Below, in pieces: positions 43,486 to 51,252 of a DNA stretch of 64,000 nt; within the stretch, counting starts at the first letter, position 1; the number at the start of each line of letters is the position of its first letter. The translations under genes were made by a program, and so were the position numbers. The notes beneath the pieces were generated by a model. That model was not told the origin of the DNA and ran no database searches. It saw only the letters and a program-made list of their open reading frames with translations. Origin of the DNA: Pseudomonas sp. ML96 (GTDB lineage Bacteria; Pseudomonadota; Gammaproteobacteria; Pseudomonadales; Pseudomonadaceae); contig NZ_JPMY01000034.1 in the NCBI RefSeq assembly GCF_000761545.1, positions 1-64,000 on the forward strand, in the 5' to 3' direction.

Positions 43486-44892
43486 ATGCGCTTGCGTACC
43501 ACCCTGGCCGGCCTCGCCCTGGCCATCGCCACCGTTCATGCCAATGCCGAGACGATCCGCGTCGCCATCGGCACCCAGGACACCACCATTAACTGCGCCA
43601 CCGGCGGCCTGCTCATTCGCGAGCTGGGCCTGCTCGACAAGTACCTGCCGAAGGACGGCAAGTACCAGGACGTGAAGTACGAGATCGAGTGGAAGAACTT
43701 CACCAGCGGCGCGCCCCTGACCAACGAGATGGTCGCCGGCAAGCTGGACTTCGGCGCCATGGCCGACTTCCCCGGCTCGTTCAACGGCGTCGCCCACCTC
43801 GATGCCGGCAAGCGCAGCCTGTTCCTCAGCGTGCTGTCCGGCAGCACCCGTGGTAGCGGCAACGGCATCGTGGTGCCGGCGGCCTCCAGCGTGCAGTCGC
43901 TGGCCGAGCTGAAGGGCAAGACCATCTCCGTGCCGTTCGCCTCCACCGCCCACGGCATGCTGCTGCGCGCCGTCGCCGCGCAAGGCTGGGACCCGCAGAA
44001 GGACGTACGCATCATCGCCCAGGCGCCAGAAATCGCCGGCTCGGCCCTGCGTAGTAACCGCATCGAGGCGCATGCGGACTTCGTGCCGTTCGCCGAGCTG
44101 TTCCCCAACCGTGGCTTTGCCCGCAAGATCTACGACGGCTCGCAAGCCAATGCACCGACCTTCCATGGCGCGCTGGTCGACGCCGAGTACGCCAAGAAGT
44201 ACCCGGAAGTGGTCACCGCCTATCTGCGCGCCAGCCTCGAGGCCGACCGCCTGTTCGCCGAGTCGCCGGAGAAGTACAGCGAGCTGATCGAGAAGGTCAC
44301 CGGCATCGAGGCTGAGGTGAACTACCTGTTCCACGGTCCGCTCGGCCTGCAGACCCGCGACCTGACCTGGAAGCCGGAGTACCGCAAGGCGCTGGCCACC
44401 TCCATCGACACCCTCAAGCTGCTGAAGAAGACCGACCGCGGCCTGGACGTGGACCAGTTCGTCGACGACCAGTACATCCGCGCCGCCTTCAAGCAGGCCG
44501 GTCGCGACTACGACAAGGCCCTGGCCGACTACCAGCCGCTGCCGCTCAAGGCCAATGACGCGCTGACCGGCAAACCGATCACCGACGTCTCGCGCCTGGC
44601 GCAGATCTGGGTGCGTGGCGAGGACAAGGTGCGCCACTACAGCTCGCCGGAAGCCGCGCTCAAGGCCCTGGCCGCGCTGGAACAGGAGGGCAAGGACATC
44701 CGCGCCATCTATGCCCAGGCCACCGACAGCGGCATCAAGCTGCTGGCCAACCAGGCCTGGTTCGTGCGCAACGGCAAGGGTGAACTCTCCGCCTTCCTGC
44801 TCAAGGACCAGGCCGAGGCCTACGCCCAGCAGCACGGCGGCACCGCGCTGGACTTCGTCAGCGCCAACCAGCAGGCCGTCGCCAGCCTTTGA
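43486..44892 (+). CDS. ABC transporter substrate-binding protein with C-terminal NosL-like domain
   Basis: 468 aa, about 130 longer than usual for the SsuA/TauA/NMT1 family. Signal peptide (residues 1-21, ending HANA-ET). The binding-protein domain (22-350) includes GAPLTNEMVAGKLDFGAMADFPG and LKGKTISVPFASTAHGMLL. After a short linker, residues 370-465 (IYAQATDSGIKLLANQAWFVRNG, GELSAFLLKDQAEAYAQQHGG, in parts) resemble NosL, the copper chaperone-type domain of nitrous oxide reductase clusters. It should deliver a small anion to the permease/ATPase downstream; the tail may bind metal or mediate partner contact. ATG 43486 has GAGGGGA upstream. Confidence 0.85.
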   Translation: MRLRTTLAGLALAIATVHANAETIRVAIGTQDTTINCATGGLLIRELGLLDKYLPKDGKYQDVKYEIEWKNFTSGAPLTNEMVAGKLDFGAMADFPGSFNGVAHLDAGKRSLFLSVLSGSTRGSGNGIVVPAASSVQSLAELKGKTISVPFASTAHGMLLRAVAAQGWDPQKDVRIIAQAPEIAGSALRSNRIEAHADFVPFAELFPNRGFARKIYDGSQANAPTFHGALVDAEYAKKYPEVVTAYLRASLEADRLFAESPEKYSELIEKVTGIEAEVNYLFHGPLGLQTRDLTWKPEYRKALATSIDTLKLLKKTDRGLDVDQFVDDQYIRAAFKQAGRDYDKALADYQPLPLKANDALTGKPITDVSRLAQIWVRGEDKVRHYSSPEAALKALAALEQEGKDIRAIYAQATDSGIKLLANQAWFVRNGKGELSAFLLKDQAEAYAQQHGGTALDFVSANQQAVASL

Positions 44893-44900
44893 TGCTGATT

Positions 44901-45008
44901 GACTCCCTCTCCCTCCGGGAGAGGGTTGGGGTGAGGGCCGGTGTTGCCAGCTAAACCCTCACGCCTACGCGGCCCGCCCGGCCCCTCTCCCGTGGGGAGA
45001 GGGGAGGT
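44901..45008. repeat. Paired CCCTCTCCC hairpin repeat element inside the operon
   Basis: Two related hairpins flank about 55 bases. The first is CCCTCTCCC-TCC-GGGAGAGGG (44905-44925), the second CCCCTCTCCC-GTG-GGGAGAGGGG (44982-45004). Inner GGTGAGGG and CCCTCACG stretches are also inverted. This layout is typical of widespread intergenic palindromic repeats (REP/MITE-like). It separates the binding-protein gene from the permease gene. I do not see another copy in the window. Confidence 0.8.
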
Positions 45009-45027
45009 CCATGACCTGGAGAGTCCC

Positions 45028-45807
45028 ATGAATCATCTATACCGCTGGCCCCTGCGCCTCGCCTCGCTGGCCGCCTGCCTGCTGTTCTGGCAGCTGGCCG
45101 CCACCACGCGCCTGGACCTGGGCCTGCTCACCTTCACCTATGTGCCCACGCCTAGCGCCGTGCTTGGCGCGGCCTGGCAGCTGTTGCACTCCAGCCAGTT
45201 GCTGGCGCACCTCGGCAGCAGCCTGGGCCGGGTGTTCGCCGGTTACCTCAGCGCCGCCGTGATCGGCGTGCTGCTCGGCCTGGCCATTGGCCGCTCGAAA
45301 TGGGCCGAGGACAGCCTGCTGCCGCCACTGGAAGTGCTGCGGCCGATTCCCGCGGTGGCCTGGATTCCCCTGGCCATCCTCATGTTCCCCTCGTCGGAGC
45401 TGTCGATGGTGTTCATCACCTTCACCGGCGCGCTGTTCCCCATCCTGCTCAACACCATCCACGGCGTGGAGGGCGTCGATCCGCGCCTGATCGCCTCGGC
45501 GTGCAGCCTCGGGGCAGGGCGCCTGGCCATCCTGCGCGAGGTGATCCTGCCGGGCGCTGCACCGAGCATCGTCACCGGCCTGGCCATCGGCATGGGCACC
45601 TCGTGGTTCTGCCTGGTCACCGCTGAGATGATCTCCGGCCAGTTCGGCATCGGTTACTACACCTGGGAGTCCTACACCATCCAGAACTACCCGGACATCG
45701 TCGTCGGCATGCTGCTGATCGGTCTGCTCGGCATGGCCAGCAGTGGCCTGGTCAAGCGCCTCGGCGGCCTGGCCACGCCCTGGTACCGCAGCGGAGCACA
45801 GCGATGA
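45028..45807 (+). CDS. ABC transporter permease (SsuC/TauC type)
   Basis: 259 aa with six predicted membrane segments. The binding-protein-dependent EAA loop is at residues 150-180 (GVDPRLIASACSLGAGRLAILREVILPGAAPSIVTGL, in parts). Family segments EVLRPIPAVAWIPLAILMF and TAEMISGQFGIGYYTWESY match the nitrate/sulfonate/taurine group. ATG 45028 has GGAGAG upstream; codons before it overlap the palindromic repeat. Its last four bases overlap the ATPase gene. Confidence 0.93.
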   Translation: MNHLYRWPLRLASLAACLLFWQLAATTRLDLGLLTFTYVPTPSAVLGAAWQLLHSSQLLAHLGSSLGRVFAGYLSAAVIGVLLGLAIGRSKWAEDSLLPPLEVLRPIPAVAWIPLAILMFPSSELSMVFITFTGALFPILLNTIHGVEGVDPRLIASACSLGAGRLAILREVILPGAAPSIVTGLAIGMGTSWFCLVTAEMISGQFGIGYYTWESYTIQNYPDIVVGMLLIGLLGMASSGLVKRLGGLATPWYRSGAQR

Positions 45808-46661
45808 GCGTCTATCAGAAAGCCCCGGAGCCCGGCCGCATCGACGGCCGCCAGCTGTCCATCCGTCTCGGCCAGGGTCGCGAGGCCTTCGAGGCGGTGC
45901 AGGCGCTGGACTTCACTGTCGAGCCCGGCGAGTTCGTCTGCATCCTCGGCCCGTCCGGCTGCGGCAAGTCGACCCTGCTCGGCGCCCTTGCCGGCCACCT
46001 GCGTCCGGCTGGCGGCAGCCTGCTGGTGGATAACGCGCCGGTGGACGGCCCGTCGCCGGAGCGCGGTATGGTGTTTCAGCACCACACCCTGCTGCCCTGG
46101 CGCAGCGTGCTGGACAACGTCGCCTTCGGCCTGAAGATGCAGGGCATCGGCAAGGCCGAGCGCCGTCGCCAGGCCGCCGAGATGCTGCGTCTGGTTGGCC
46201 TGCAGGACTTCGCCACGCGCTGGCCCAACCAGCTGTCCGGCGGCATGCAACAGCGCGCCGAGATCGCCCGCGTGCTGATCAACCGCCCACGCCTGCTGCT
46301 GATGGACGAGCCCTTCGGCGCGCTGGATGCGCAGACCCGTGCGCGCATGCAAGAGCTGCTGCTGGATATCTGGACGCGCATCCGCACCACAGTCGTATTC
46401 GTCACTCACGACATCGACGAGGCGCTGTTCCTCGCCGACCGCATCCTGGTGATGAGCCCGCGCCCGGGCCGCTTTATCGAAGACCTGCGCCTGGACTTCC
46501 CGCGGCCGCGCAACGCCAGCCTGCTGACCAGCCCCGGCTTCGTCCACCTCAAACGCCACTGCCTGGAACTGCTGCGCCACGAGGACGGCCGCGAACTGCC
46601 GCGCCTCACTCCGCTGGGCCTGCCCACCACCGAACATCCGCCACTGCGAATCGCCCTATGA
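45804..46661 (+). CDS. ABC transporter ATP-binding protein (SsuB/TauB type)
   Basis: 285 aa. Walker A is GPSGCGKST, Q-loop MVFQHHTLLPWRSV, signature LSGGMQQRAEIAR, Walker B LLLMDEPFGALD and switch His in VFVTHDIDEALF. It fits the nitrate/sulfonate/taurine importer ATPases. The C-terminal extension (residues 235-285) is Arg/Leu-rich. ATGA overlaps on both sides couple it to the permease and to the HEAT-repeat gene. Confidence 0.94.
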   Translation: MSVYQKAPEPGRIDGRQLSIRLGQGREAFEAVQALDFTVEPGEFVCILGPSGCGKSTLLGALAGHLRPAGGSLLVDNAPVDGPSPERGMVFQHHTLLPWRSVLDNVAFGLKMQGIGKAERRRQAAEMLRLVGLQDFATRWPNQLSGGMQQRAEIARVLINRPRLLLMDEPFGALDAQTRARMQELLLDIWTRIRTTVVFVTHDIDEALFLADRILVMSPRPGRFIEDLRLDFPRPRNASLLTSPGFVHLKRHCLELLRHEDGRELPRLTPLGLPTTEHPPLRIAL

Positions 46662-47626
46662 CTGCTCTTATTACCGACAACCCGGACATCCTCGACCTGC
46701 AGCCGCGCCTGGCCGATGTCGATGCCGGCGTGCGCCGCATCGCCCTGATCGAGCTGGCCGACCTGGAAGACCCCGACGCCTTGCCCTGGCTGACCCAGGC
46801 CCTGGGCGATGACCCCGCCGCCGAGGTGCGTGCCGAGGCCGCGCGCCTGCTGGAGGCCTGGGAGGAGCCCGAGGTGGTCGCTGCCCTGTGCGCCGCGCTG
46901 GCCGATGCCGACGAGGAAGTGCGCGCTGCCGCCGCGCAGAGCCTCTCCGAGCTGAAGAGCGCCGAGGCGGGCAGGGTGATCCTGCCCTGGGCCGCCCATG
47001 GCGATGCCTTCGTCCGTGCCAGCGCCCTGCGTGCCCTGCGCGAGCTGCGCCTGGCCGAGGCCGCGCCGCTGGCCCTGGGTGCGCTGCACGACAGCGACGC
47101 CTTCGTCCGTCGCGAGGCGGTCGGCATCCTCGGTTGGCTGAAGCAGCCCGATGCGCTGCCGGCCCTGGCCAACCTGGCCAGCCGTGACCCGGATACCGAA
47201 GTGCGCCGCGCCGCCACCGGCGCCCTCGGCCTGGCCAGCGACGCCAGCGTGTTGCCGGCCCTGCGCGCGGCCCTGCGCGACCGCGAATGGCAGGTGCGTG
47301 AAGAGGCCGCCACCACCCTGGGCAAGGTCGGCCAGAGCGACGCCGGCCCGGCGCTGGTCGAGGCCCTGGCCGACGGCTACTGGCAGGTGCGCCTGCGCGC
47401 CGCCCGCGCCCTCGGCAAACTGCGTTTCGCCAGTGCGCTGAATGCGCTGGTCGAGCTGCTCGGCCACAGCATCAGCAACCTGCGCAAGGAGGCCGCCCTG
47501 GCCCTCGGCGAGCTGGCCGACCCGGCCGCGCTGCCGGCCCTGCTGGCGGCGGAGAACGACGGCGACCCCGAAGTACGCAAGGCTGTGCGCATTGCCCTCG
47601 GCCAGTTGCAGGGCGCGGCGCGATGA
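46658..47626 (+). CDS. HEAT-repeat (PBS lyase-type) scaffold protein
   Basis: 322 aa, composed almost wholly of about ten HEAT/PBS-lyase repeats of some 31 residues (for example DTEVRRAATGALGLASDASVLPALRAALRD and REWQVREEAATTLGKVGQSDAGPALVEAL, in parts). It has no signal peptide, so it is cytoplasmic. Such proteins serve as binding surfaces or, in phycobilisome lyases, as cofactor-attachment helpers. Lying between the transporter and the DUF971 gene with 4-base overlaps on both sides, it is integral to the operon; a chaperone or assembly role for the flavoprotein/ferredoxin is only an inference. Confidence 0.88.
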   Translation: MTALITDNPDILDLQPRLADVDAGVRRIALIELADLEDPDALPWLTQALGDDPAAEVRAEAARLLEAWEEPEVVAALCAALADADEEVRAAAAQSLSELKSAEAGRVILPWAAHGDAFVRASALRALRELRLAEAAPLALGALHDSDAFVRREAVGILGWLKQPDALPALANLASRDPDTEVRRAATGALGLASDASVLPALRAALRDREWQVREEAATTLGKVGQSDAGPALVEALADGYWQVRLRAARALGKLRFASALNALVELLGHSISNLRKEAALALGELADPAALPALLAAENDGDPEVRKAVRIALGQLQGAAR

Positions 47627-47901
47627 GCGCGCCCAGCGCCCTGCGCAGCGCTGCCGGCCAGCTGCGCCTGGAGTGGCCGGACGGCCAGGTCAGCCAGCTC
47701 AGCCACGCCCGCCTGCGCGCCGCCTGTCCCTGCTCGCAGTGCCGCGCGGCGCGCCTGCACGGGCGCATCGATACGGCGCCGAGCGAGGTGCGCCTGCGCG
47801 CCATCAGCCAGCAGGGCTACGGTGTGCAGTTGGTATTTAGCGATGGCCACGACAAGGGCATCTATCCCTGGAGTTATCTGCAGGAGCTGGCGCAACACTG
47901 A
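47623..47901 (+). CDS. DUF971 (GBBH-like N-terminal domain) protein
   Basis: 92 aa, one DUF971 domain: LRLEWPDGQVSQLSHARLRAACPCSQCRAARL and GVQLVFSDGHDKGIYPWSYLQEL (in parts). The CPCSQC motif is the usual metal site. The domain occurs at the N-terminus of gamma-butyrobetaine hydroxylase and with Mrp/ApbC-type Fe-S carriers, so a role in Fe-S or metal supply to the ferredoxin pair is plausible but not shown. Overlaps the HEAT gene by four bases; last gene before an AT-rich gap. Confidence 0.88.
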   Translation: MSAPSALRSAAGQLRLEWPDGQVSQLSHARLRAACPCSQCRAARLHGRIDTAPSEVRLRAISQQGYGVQLVFSDGHDKGIYPWSYLQELAQH

Positions 47902-47923
47902 TATTCGATAATGTTCGGTAAAT

Positions 47924-47941
47924 AAAATAATTAATTATTTT
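47924..47941. promoter_or_regulatory. 18-bp perfect AT palindrome before the rhodanese gene, promoter region
   Basis: AAAATAATTAATTATTTT is a perfect palindrome in otherwise GC-rich DNA. Just downstream is TATGC-N6-GCATA (47949-47964). The region lies between the DUF971 stop and the rhodanese start and probably holds a regulated promoter for rhodanese-epsC. No binding protein can be assigned. Confidence 0.5.
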
Positions 47942-48031
47942 TTAGTTATATGCGTGCCGGCATAGAGTAGCCCTCAACGCGGCGGGGCAGAGCTTCTGCC
48001 CGCCCCGACTAGTTCACTAGAGGACTCGCCC

Positions 48032-48541
48032 ATGCCGGCCGTTGAGATAACGCCCAATACCCTCCGCCCCAAAGGCCTGCGCAGCGTGCTGGAAGTCTCC
48101 AGCGGCGAGCTGCTGGCGCGCGGCCGCGCCCGCGGCGTGGAGCAGGGCAATGCCTATGCCGGCAGCCTGTATCCGCCGGAGGCCTGGGCCCTGGTCGAAG
48201 CTGGCGCGGTGACCCTGGTGGACGTGCGCACTTCCGAGGAGCTCAAGTACGTCGGCCGGGTGCCCGGCAGCGCTCACGTGGCCTGGCAGACCGGCCCGGC
48301 GATGATCAAGAACCCGCGCTTCCTGCGCGAGCTGGAGAACCGCACCAACCGCGATCAGGTGCTAGTGCTGCTGTGCCGCAGCGGCAAGCGCTCGGCGGCC
48401 GCCGCCAAGGCTGCCACCGAGGCTGGCTTCACCCAGGTGTTCAACGTGCTGGAAGGCTTCGAGGGCGACCTGGATACCCAGCGCCAGCGTGGCGACTCCG
48501 GCGGCTGGCGCCACTGGGGCCTGCCATGGCAGCAGGACTGA
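48032..48541 (+). CDS. Rhodanese-like sulfurtransferase
   Basis: 169 aa, a single rhodanese domain (residues 55-155). VTLVDVRTSEELKYVGRVPGSAHV is the conserved start, the active-site loop is LLCRSGKRSAAAA with the persulfide-forming Cys, and the domain ends in VFNVLEGFEGDL. It moves sulfane sulfur from thiosulfate or persulfides to an acceptor. No signal peptide. GAGG lies 9 bases before ATG 48032. It is followed 60 bases later by a serine acetyltransferase, which ties it to sulfur assimilation into cysteine. Confidence 0.9.
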   Translation: MPAVEITPNTLRPKGLRSVLEVSSGELLARGRARGVEQGNAYAGSLYPPEAWALVEAGAVTLVDVRTSEELKYVGRVPGSAHVAWQTGPAMIKNPRFLRELENRTNRDQVLVLLCRSGKRSAAAAKAATEAGFTQVFNVLEGFEGDLDTQRQRGDSGGWRHWGLPWQQD

Positions 48542-48601
48542 GTTCGACCACCTCCCTTTGACCCACGGGCCGGCCGCGCTGGCGGTCGGCCGGGATTGCC
48601 T

Positions 48602-49588
48602 ATGTCCAACAAGCTTTCCGCTGATATCACCAACCCTGACGCGCTGACCCAGGCGCCGAGCGATGCCGTGGCGCGCTCGGCCAACTGGCAGCTTGATCAG
48701 ATCGTCGAACAGCTGCGTGCCGCCCGCGCCGAGTGGCGCAGCAGCACCGGCCGTGCGCGCGAACTGGGCAGCCGCGAGCTGCCGTCGCGCCAGGCCCTGG
48801 AAGGTATCTTCGCCGACCTTTGCGGCGCGCTGTTCCCCATGCGCCTCGGCCCCAGCGACCTGCGCCAGGAGAGCGAGGACTTCTACGTCGGCCACACCCT
48901 GGACAGCGCGCTCAACAGCCTGCTCGGCCAGGTGCGCCTGGAGCTGCGCCACGCCGCCCGCCAGCGCGGCGAGTCGGAGGAGGGCAGCGATGCCGACGCG
49001 GTACCGATTGTCCGCGGCTTCGCCAACGCACTACCGGGCCTGCGTCGCCTGCTCGATAGCGACGTGATCGCCGCCTATGCCGGCGACCCGGCCGCGCGCA
49101 GCGTCGACGAGGTGCTGCTGTGTTATCCCGGCATCCTAGCCGTGATCCACCACCGTCTGGCCCATCACCTGTACCGCGCCGGCCTGCCGCTGCTGGCGCG
49201 CATCGGCGCGGAGATCGCCCATTCCGCCACCGGCATCGACATCCATCCAGGCGCGCGGATCGGCCACAGCTTCTTCATCGACCACGGCACCGGCGTGGTG
49301 ATCGGCGAGACGGCGGTGATCGGCAACCGCGTGCGCATCTATCAGGCGGTGACCCTCGGCGCCAAGCGCTTCACCGCCGACGAGACGGGCCAGCTGCACA
49401 AGGGCCAGGCCCGCCATCCCATCGTCGAGGACGATGTGGTGATCTACGCCGGGGCCACCATTCTCGGCCGCATCACCATCGGCAAGGGCTCCACCATCGG
49501 CGGCAACGTCTGGCTGACCCGCAGCGTGCCGCCCGGCAGCAACGTCACCCAGGCGAGCTTGCAGCACCAGGCCGGCAGCCCGGAGTAA
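48602..49588 (+). CDS. epsC: Serine O-acetyltransferase (EpsC/CysE type)
   Basis: 328 aa. The N-terminal helical domain (1-200) includes YPGILAVIHHRLAHHLYRAG. The left-handed beta-helix hexapeptide domain (205-300) includes GIDIHPGARIGHSFFIDHGTGVVIGETAVIG (in parts) with the catalytic His/Asp region, and GNVWLTRSVPPGSNV near the end. It makes O-acetylserine from serine and acetyl-CoA, the carbon acceptor for sulfide in cysteine synthesis. The long form is the plant-like or EpsC group rather than the 270-aa enteric CysE. The gene is preceded by the rhodanese gene, and terminates at a strong hairpin. Confidence 0.92.
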   Translation: MSNKLSADITNPDALTQAPSDAVARSANWQLDQIVEQLRAARAEWRSSTGRARELGSRELPSRQALEGIFADLCGALFPMRLGPSDLRQESEDFYVGHTLDSALNSLLGQVRLELRHAARQRGESEEGSDADAVPIVRGFANALPGLRRLLDSDVIAAYAGDPAARSVDEVLLCYPGILAVIHHRLAHHLYRAGLPLLARIGAEIAHSATGIDIHPGARIGHSFFIDHGTGVVIGETAVIGNRVRIYQAVTLGAKRFTADETGQLHKGQARHPIVEDDVVIYAGATILGRITIGKGSTIGGNVWLTRSVPPGSNVTQASLQHQAGSPE

Positions 49589-49593
49589 TCAAA

Positions 49594-49624
49594 GAAAAAC
49601 CCCGCTCGCAGGGGCGGGGCTTTT
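49594..49624. terminator. Bidirectional terminator between epsC and ridA
   Basis: CCCCGC pairs with GCGGGG around an 8-nt loop, with A-rich and T-rich flanks. It lies between convergent genes. Confidence 0.8.
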
Positions 49625-49635
49625 GCAGGGCGCCG

Positions 49636-50025
49636 TTACGGCAGCTTGGCGATCACCTTGATCTCGAAGTCGAAGCCGGACAGCCAGGTGACGCCGATAG
49701 CGGTGGCCGTCGGGTAGGGGGCTTCGCCCCAGAATTCGGCTGCCACCTCCCAGATGGTCTCGAATTTCGAGTCGGGGTCGACCATGAAGATGGTGGTGTC
49801 GACCACATCGGCGAAGCTGCTGCCGGCCTCGGCCAGGATCGCATTGAGGTTGGCGAAGGCCAGGCGTACCTGCGCTGCCAGGTCCGGCTCGGCCGAGCCA
49901 TCCTTGCGGCTGCCGACCTGGCCGGAGACGAACAGAAAGCCATTGGAACGAATCGCCGGCGAGTAGCGGTGCAGCTCGTAGAGGTCATGGCGGTCAGGCG
50001 GGAAAATCACGTCGCGGGTTGTCAT
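49636..50025 (-). CDS. RidA/YjgF-family protein
   Basis: 129 aa, one RidA domain: NGFLFVSGQVGSRKDGSAEPDLAAQVRLAFANLNAILAEAGSSFADVV (in parts). True RidA imine deaminases have an Arg in the YPxRS segment; here the matching part reads YPTATAIGV, so the catalytic Arg is missing and this is one of the non-canonical Rid groups. Function unknown. The ATG 50025 is preceded by GGAGGTGA; the upstream 52 codons are spurious. It is divergent from a LysR gene and probably its target. Confidence 0.88.
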   Translation of the reverse strand: MTTRDVIFPPDRHDLYELHRYSPAIRSNGFLFVSGQVGSRKDGSAEPDLAAQVRLAFANLNAILAEAGSSFADVVDTTIFMVDPDSKFETIWEVAAEFWGEAPYPTATAIGVTWLSGFDFEIKVIAKLP

Positions 50026-50111
50026 CGGGGTCACCTCCATTGGTGGGTTAGCGATGGAGGTGACTCTAGGCGCGGGCGCCGGGGCGATAAACGAGCAACA
50101 CTGTCCATCAC

Positions 50112-50130
50112 TGTTTGTAGAATCCAAACA
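50112..50130. promoter_or_regulatory. LysR-type binding site between ridA and lysR
   Basis: TGTTTG-N7-CAAACA, a perfect inverted repeat that contains a T-N11-A core. It lies 23 bases before the LysR start and 86 from the RidA start, typical for a divergent LysR target. Confidence 0.6.
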
Positions 50131-50153
50131 ATCCCGCCCAATCCGGAGTCGTG

Positions 50154-51065
50154 ATGGACCGTTTCGATGCGATGCAGGCATTCGCCCGCGTGGTGGAAAC
50201 CGGCAGCTTCACCAAGGCCGCCGACACTCTGCACATGAGCAAGACCAGCGTCACCCAACTGGTGCAGCAACTGGAGGCGCGCCTGCGCGTGCGGCTGCTC
50301 AACCGCACCACGCGCAAGGTCAACGTCACTGCCGATGGCGCCGCCTACTACGAGCGGGTGATTCGCCTGCTGGCCGACATGGACGACGCCGAGACCAGCC
50401 TGTCCGATGCCTCCACCTCGCCGCGCGGGCGCCTGCGGGTGGACGTGCCCAGCCCCTTCGCCAGCATGATCCTGATCCCGGCACTGCCGGCCTTCCATGC
50501 GCGCTACCCGGAGATCCAGCTCGACCTGGGCGTCAGCGACCGTTACGTCGACCTGATCGGCGACAACGTGGATTGCGTGGTGCGCGGCGGCGAGATCACC
50601 GACCAGTCGCTGGTGGCCCGCCACGTGGGCGACCTGCGCATCGGCATCTACGCCGCGCCCGGCTACCTGGCGCGCGCCGGCGTGCCCAAGCATCCGGGCG
50701 AGCTGGCCGAGCACCAGATCGTCAGCTTCCTCGGCGCCCGTTCGCGCAAGGCCTTCAGCGGGGTGATGCAGCGCGGTGATGAGCGCATCGCCCTGCAAGG
50801 CCGCCCGGCGCTGGCGGTGGACGATGGCAACGCCTACCTCACGGCCGGCCTGGTCGGCCTCGGCATCCTCTGGTTACCGGAATACATGGCCAAGACTCAC
50901 CGGGCGAGCGGGGCGCTGCTGCCACTTTTCGAGGACTGGCAGCTGGACAGCATGCCGCTCTACCTGGCGTACCCGCCCAATCGGCATGTGAGTGCCAAGC
51001 TGCGGGTGTTTATCGAGTGGGTGGCGGAGTTGCTGAGCGAGCATGCGCCGCGGTTGGCGAGGTAG
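50154..51065 (+). CDS. LysR-family transcriptional regulator
   Basis: 303 aa. N-terminal winged helix (residues 1-60): DRFDAMQAFARVVETGSFTKAADTLHMSKTSVTQLVQQLEARL (in parts). The periplasmic-binding-like effector domain covers residues 90-295. It belongs to the AaeR/PA-type group with PRGRLRVDVPSPFA. ATG 50154 has GGAG seven bases upstream. It probably controls the divergent ridA gene through the site at 50112-50130. Confidence 0.9.
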   Translation: MDRFDAMQAFARVVETGSFTKAADTLHMSKTSVTQLVQQLEARLRVRLLNRTTRKVNVTADGAAYYERVIRLLADMDDAETSLSDASTSPRGRLRVDVPSPFASMILIPALPAFHARYPEIQLDLGVSDRYVDLIGDNVDCVVRGGEITDQSLVARHVGDLRIGIYAAPGYLARAGVPKHPGELAEHQIVSFLGARSRKAFSGVMQRGDERIALQGRPALAVDDGNAYLTAGLVGLGILWLPEYMAKTHRASGALLPLFEDWQLDSMPLYLAYPPNRHVSAKLRVFIEWVAELLSEHAPRLAR

Positions 51066-51252
51066 CCCGTAAGAGGCAGTTATTGGCTGTTAAGCGAAAG
51101 CCGAGCTGAAGACTTCCATCGTCTCGCCACGAGTTGCGCGCCTTCACTCTGGCGCATGGCATGCCAGAGCATGAACCATATGCCATGCAATCCATTCATC
51201 TTTGCCGGCAATCCAGTCATGCTTGCCGTACTTCTCTGTCGTAGAGCCGCCC

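Noticed and set aside
44905..45004. Possible intrinsic terminator splitting the ABC operon
   Set aside because: The two hairpins lack U-runs and resemble each other; a palindromic repeat element explains them better than a terminator.
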